The position numbers were made by a program, and so were the translations under genes. A model generated the notes under the pieces. It was not told the DNA's origin and made no database searches. It saw only the letters and a list, made by a program, of their open reading frames with translations. Below, piece by piece: positions 4,951 through 6,916 of a DNA stretch of 6,916 nt (position 1 is its first letter; each line of letters opens with the position of its first letter). Source of the DNA: Alphaproteobacteria bacterium (GTDB lineage: Bacteria > Pseudomonadota > Alphaproteobacteria > Rhizobiales > Xanthobacteraceae); NCBI GenBank assembly GCA_005884465.1, contig VAZH01000233.1:1-6916 (forward strand), read 5' to 3'.

Positions 4951-6816
4951 ATGGCGCAACTTTCCCGCCGACATGTACTTGCTCTCGGCGCTGGCGCGTT
5001 GAGCGCGACGCGGTTTCGGCGCGCGATGGCGGGCGAGGCCGAGAGCGAAGCTCACGGCATGTCGGCGTTCGGCGATCTGAAATATCCGGCGGACTTCCAC
5101 CATTTCGACTACGTCAATGTGAACGCGCCCAAGGGAGGTTTTTTTTCGACCATCCCGTCGGGCCGTGCCTACAATCAGTCGTTCCAGACCTTTAATTCGC
5201 TGAATGCCTATGTTCTGAAGGGCGATGGCGCGCAGGGCATGGGCATGACGTTCGCCGCATTGATGGCGCGTGCCGGCGACGAGCCCGACGCGATGTACGG
5301 CCTTGCCGCAAAGTCGGTCGCGATCTCGCCCGACGGGCTGGTTTATCGCTTCACGCTCCGGCCCGAAGCGAAATTCCACGATGGCACGAAACTCACCGCC
5401 CGCGACGCCGCCTTCTCGTTGAATATCCTCAAGACAAAAGGGCATCCGATCATCACCCAGCAGGTTCGCGACATGCTGAAGGCGGAAGCCGTTGATGATG
5501 CGACGCTGGCCGTCATCTTTGCCGCAAAGCGCGGGCGAGATGTGCCGCTGTTCGTCGCGGGCCTGCCGATCTTTTCGCAAGCCTATTACGCGACACGTCC
5601 ATTCGATGAATCGACGCTCGATATTCCGCTTGGCAGCGGGCCGTACAAAGTGTCGAAGTTCGAGGTCAACCGCTTCATCGCGTTCGAACGCGTCAAGGAT
5701 TGGTGGGGCGCCGACCTTCCGGTCAACCGCGGCAGCTATAATTTCGATACCGTCCGCTTTGACTTTTATCGCGACCGCGACGTCGCCTTCGAAGGCTTCA
5801 CCGGCCGCAGCTACCTGTTTCGCGAGGAATTCACCTCGCGAATCTGGAACACGCGCTACGATTTTCCGGCGATCACCGATGGCCGCGTCAAGCGCGAACT
5901 GCTTCCGGACGATACGCCGTCGGGCGCGCAGGGCTGGTTCATCAATACCCGTCGCGAGAAGTTCAGGAATTCGCGGGTGCGCGAAGCGCTCGGCAACGCG
6001 TTCGATTTCGAGTGGACCAACAAGACCATCATGTATGGCGCCTATGTGCGTACCCACTCGCCGTTCCAGAATTCGGATATGATGGCGATTGGACCGCCGT
6101 CGCCGGAAGAGGTCGCGTTGCTTGAGCCATTCCGCGGCAAGGTGCCGGATGAGGTGTTCGGTCAGCCGTTCGTGCCGCCGGTGTCGGATGGGTCGGGGCA
6201 GGACAGGGCGCTGTTGCGCAAGGCGGTGCAGCTGCTTCAGGACGCAGGCTGCGTGATGAAGAACGGCAAGCGGATGACGCCGCAAGGCGAAGCCTTTCGG
6301 ATTGAATTTCTGCTCGATGAACCCGCGTTCCAGGCCCATCACATGCCCTTTATCAAGAATTTGGGCACGCTCGGCATCGAAGCGACGTTGCGGCTGGTCG
6401 ATCCGGTGCAGTTCCGCGCGCGGCGCGACGATTTCGACTTCGACTTGATCATCGAGCGCTTCGGCTTCTCGACTGTTCCGGGCGATTCGCTGCGGCCGTA
6501 CTTCTCCTCATGGGCGGCGGCCACCAAGGGCTCGAATAATCTCGCGGGCATTTCCGATCCGGCGATCGATGCCATGGTGGAACAGTTGATCGCGGCCGAC
6601 ACACGGCCCAAGCTGGTGTTTGCAGCACGCGCGCTGGACCGCATCATCCGCGCCGGCCGTTACTGGGTGCCGCAATGGTACGCCAACACGCACCGGCTCG
6701 CTTATTGGGATGTGTTTGGTCATCCGCCAAACCTGCCGAAATATTTCGGCGCCGGGGCGCCCGATCTCTGGTGGTCGGTAGCAAAATCCTCCGCAGCCAG
6801 CGAACAGGCGAAATAG
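4951..6816 (+). CDS. yejA: YejA-family peptide ABC transporter substrate-binding protein (second copy)
   Basis: This 621-residue periplasmic binding protein is a clear paralogue of the preceding gene along its whole length. Shared blocks are FGDLKYPADF-HFDYVN-APKGG (40-63), AKFHDGTKLTARDA, PLGSGPYKVSKF, ERVKDWWGADLPVNRG, FRNSRVREAL-NAFDFEW-NK and, at the end, FGHPPNLPKYF and PDLWW. The HGMSAFGDLKY opening is closest to classical YejA. The signal is of Tat type, SRRHVL (5-10), with a short hydrophobic run and possible cleavage after AMA (25-27). Oddly, RFRR (21-24) lies between the hydrophobic run and that site. GAGGGA (4935-4940), ten bases before the ATG, sets the start; the frame also reads up to a TTG overlapping the upstream stop. 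It lies 14 bases after the first copy and 3 bases before the yejB permease gene, so all three form one operon. An eight-T run lies in the coding sequence at 5139-5146. Confidence 0.92.
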   Translation: MAQLSRRHVLALGAGALSATRFRRAMAGEAESEAHGMSAFGDLKYPADFHHFDYVNVNAPKGGFFSTIPSGRAYNQSFQTFNSLNAYVLKGDGAQGMGMTFAALMARAGDEPDAMYGLAAKSVAISPDGLVYRFTLRPEAKFHDGTKLTARDAAFSLNILKTKGHPIITQQVRDMLKAEAVDDATLAVIFAAKRGRDVPLFVAGLPIFSQAYYATRPFDESTLDIPLGSGPYKVSKFEVNRFIAFERVKDWWGADLPVNRGSYNFDTVRFDFYRDRDVAFEGFTGRSYLFREEFTSRIWNTRYDFPAITDGRVKRELLPDDTPSGAQGWFINTRREKFRNSRVREALGNAFDFEWTNKTIMYGAYVRTHSPFQNSDMMAIGPPSPEEVALLEPFRGKVPDEVFGQPFVPPVSDGSGQDRALLRKAVQLLQDAGCVMKNGKRMTPQGEAFRIEFLLDEPAFQAHHMPFIKNLGTLGIEATLRLVDPVQFRARRDDFDFDLIIERFGFSTVPGDSLRPYFSSWAAATKGSNNLAGISDPAIDAMVEQLIAADTRPKLVFAARALDRIIRAGRYWVPQWYANTHRLAYWDVFGHPPNLPKYFGAGAPDLWWSVAKSSAASEQAK

Positions 6817-6819
6817 CCG

Positions 6820-6916
6820 ATGACCGCCTATCTCGCCCGGCGCATTTTGCTGATGATCCCAACGCTGCTGGGTATCTTGTTCGTCTCGTTCATCGTGGTG
6901 CAATTCGCGCCGGGCG
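6820..6916 (+). CDS. yejB: peptide ABC transporter permease YejB, N-terminal fragment (runs off window)
   Basis: The first 32 codons are present. MTAYLARRILLMIPTLLGI, then a hydrophobic stretch and VVQFAPG, is the N-terminus of YejB/DppB-type (BPD_transp_1) inner-membrane permeases: a short basic cytoplasmic start (YLxRR), the first transmembrane helix (about 9-28) and the conserved Q-x-A-P-G. It starts 3 bases after the stop of the second yejA with only a weak ribosome-binding site, which suggests translational coupling. The family would continue with more helices and the EAA loop, and yejE and yejF would be expected beyond the window. Confidence 0.88.
   Translation, partial: MTAYLARRILLMIPTLLGILFVSFIVVQFAPG

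Noticed and set aside
4801..6342. Long open frame of 513 codons on the minus strand opposite both yejA genes
   Set aside because: It is antisense to well-recognised yejA coding sequence. Its product is rich in Arg/His with no family resemblance, and long antisense frames are expected from GC-rich codon usage.

Overview
The window is high-GC DNA with the gene content of an alphaproteobacterium in the Bradyrhizobium / Rhodopseudomonas / Nitrobacter / Afipia group (Nitrobacteraceae). The pointers are a CycM-type membrane-anchored cytochrome c, alphaproteobacterial forms of PheA and KdsB, and a GGCCGGG/CCCGGCC palindromic repeat of a kind that is very common in Bradyrhizobium genomes. The assignment comes from recognising protein families, not from a search.

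Layout. (1) Positions 1-316, plus strand: 3' end of a luciferase-like flavin monooxygenase gene whose last codons run through a palindromic repeat (207-238) and into the antisense of pheA. (2) Positions 268-2047, minus strand: kdsB (CMP-Kdo synthetase) followed by pheA (prephenate dehydratase). They are separated by 167 bases holding two large inverted repeats; one of them supplies the stop codon of kdsB. (3) Positions 2048-2255: divergent promoter region with a perfect 9-bp palindrome in which candidate promoters for kdsB and cycM overlap. (4) Positions 2256-2871, plus strand: cycM and a clear rho-independent terminator. (5) Positions 2872-3025: intergenic region with nested direct repeats. 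(6) Positions 3026-6916, plus strand: start of a yej-type peptide ABC-transporter operon, with two tandem paralogous YejA-family binding proteins, both with Tat-type signal peptides, then the first 32 codons of the YejB permease, which runs off the window.

How the genes work together. PheA (phenylalanine synthesis), KdsB (LPS Kdo activation) and CycM (electron transfer from the bc1 complex to the aa3 oxidase) are housekeeping functions. The two YejA proteins probably deliver oligopeptides, possibly also microcin C-like peptides, to one shared YejB-containing permease.

I see no tRNA, rRNA, CRISPR array, transposase, phage gene or defence system. The protein-coding content is ordinary. What merits a second look is the non-coding structure: palindromes that form gene 3' ends, a possible pseudoknot after kdsB, the overlapping divergent promoters, and the nested repeats before the yej operon. 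No stretch over 300 bases lacks a gene.
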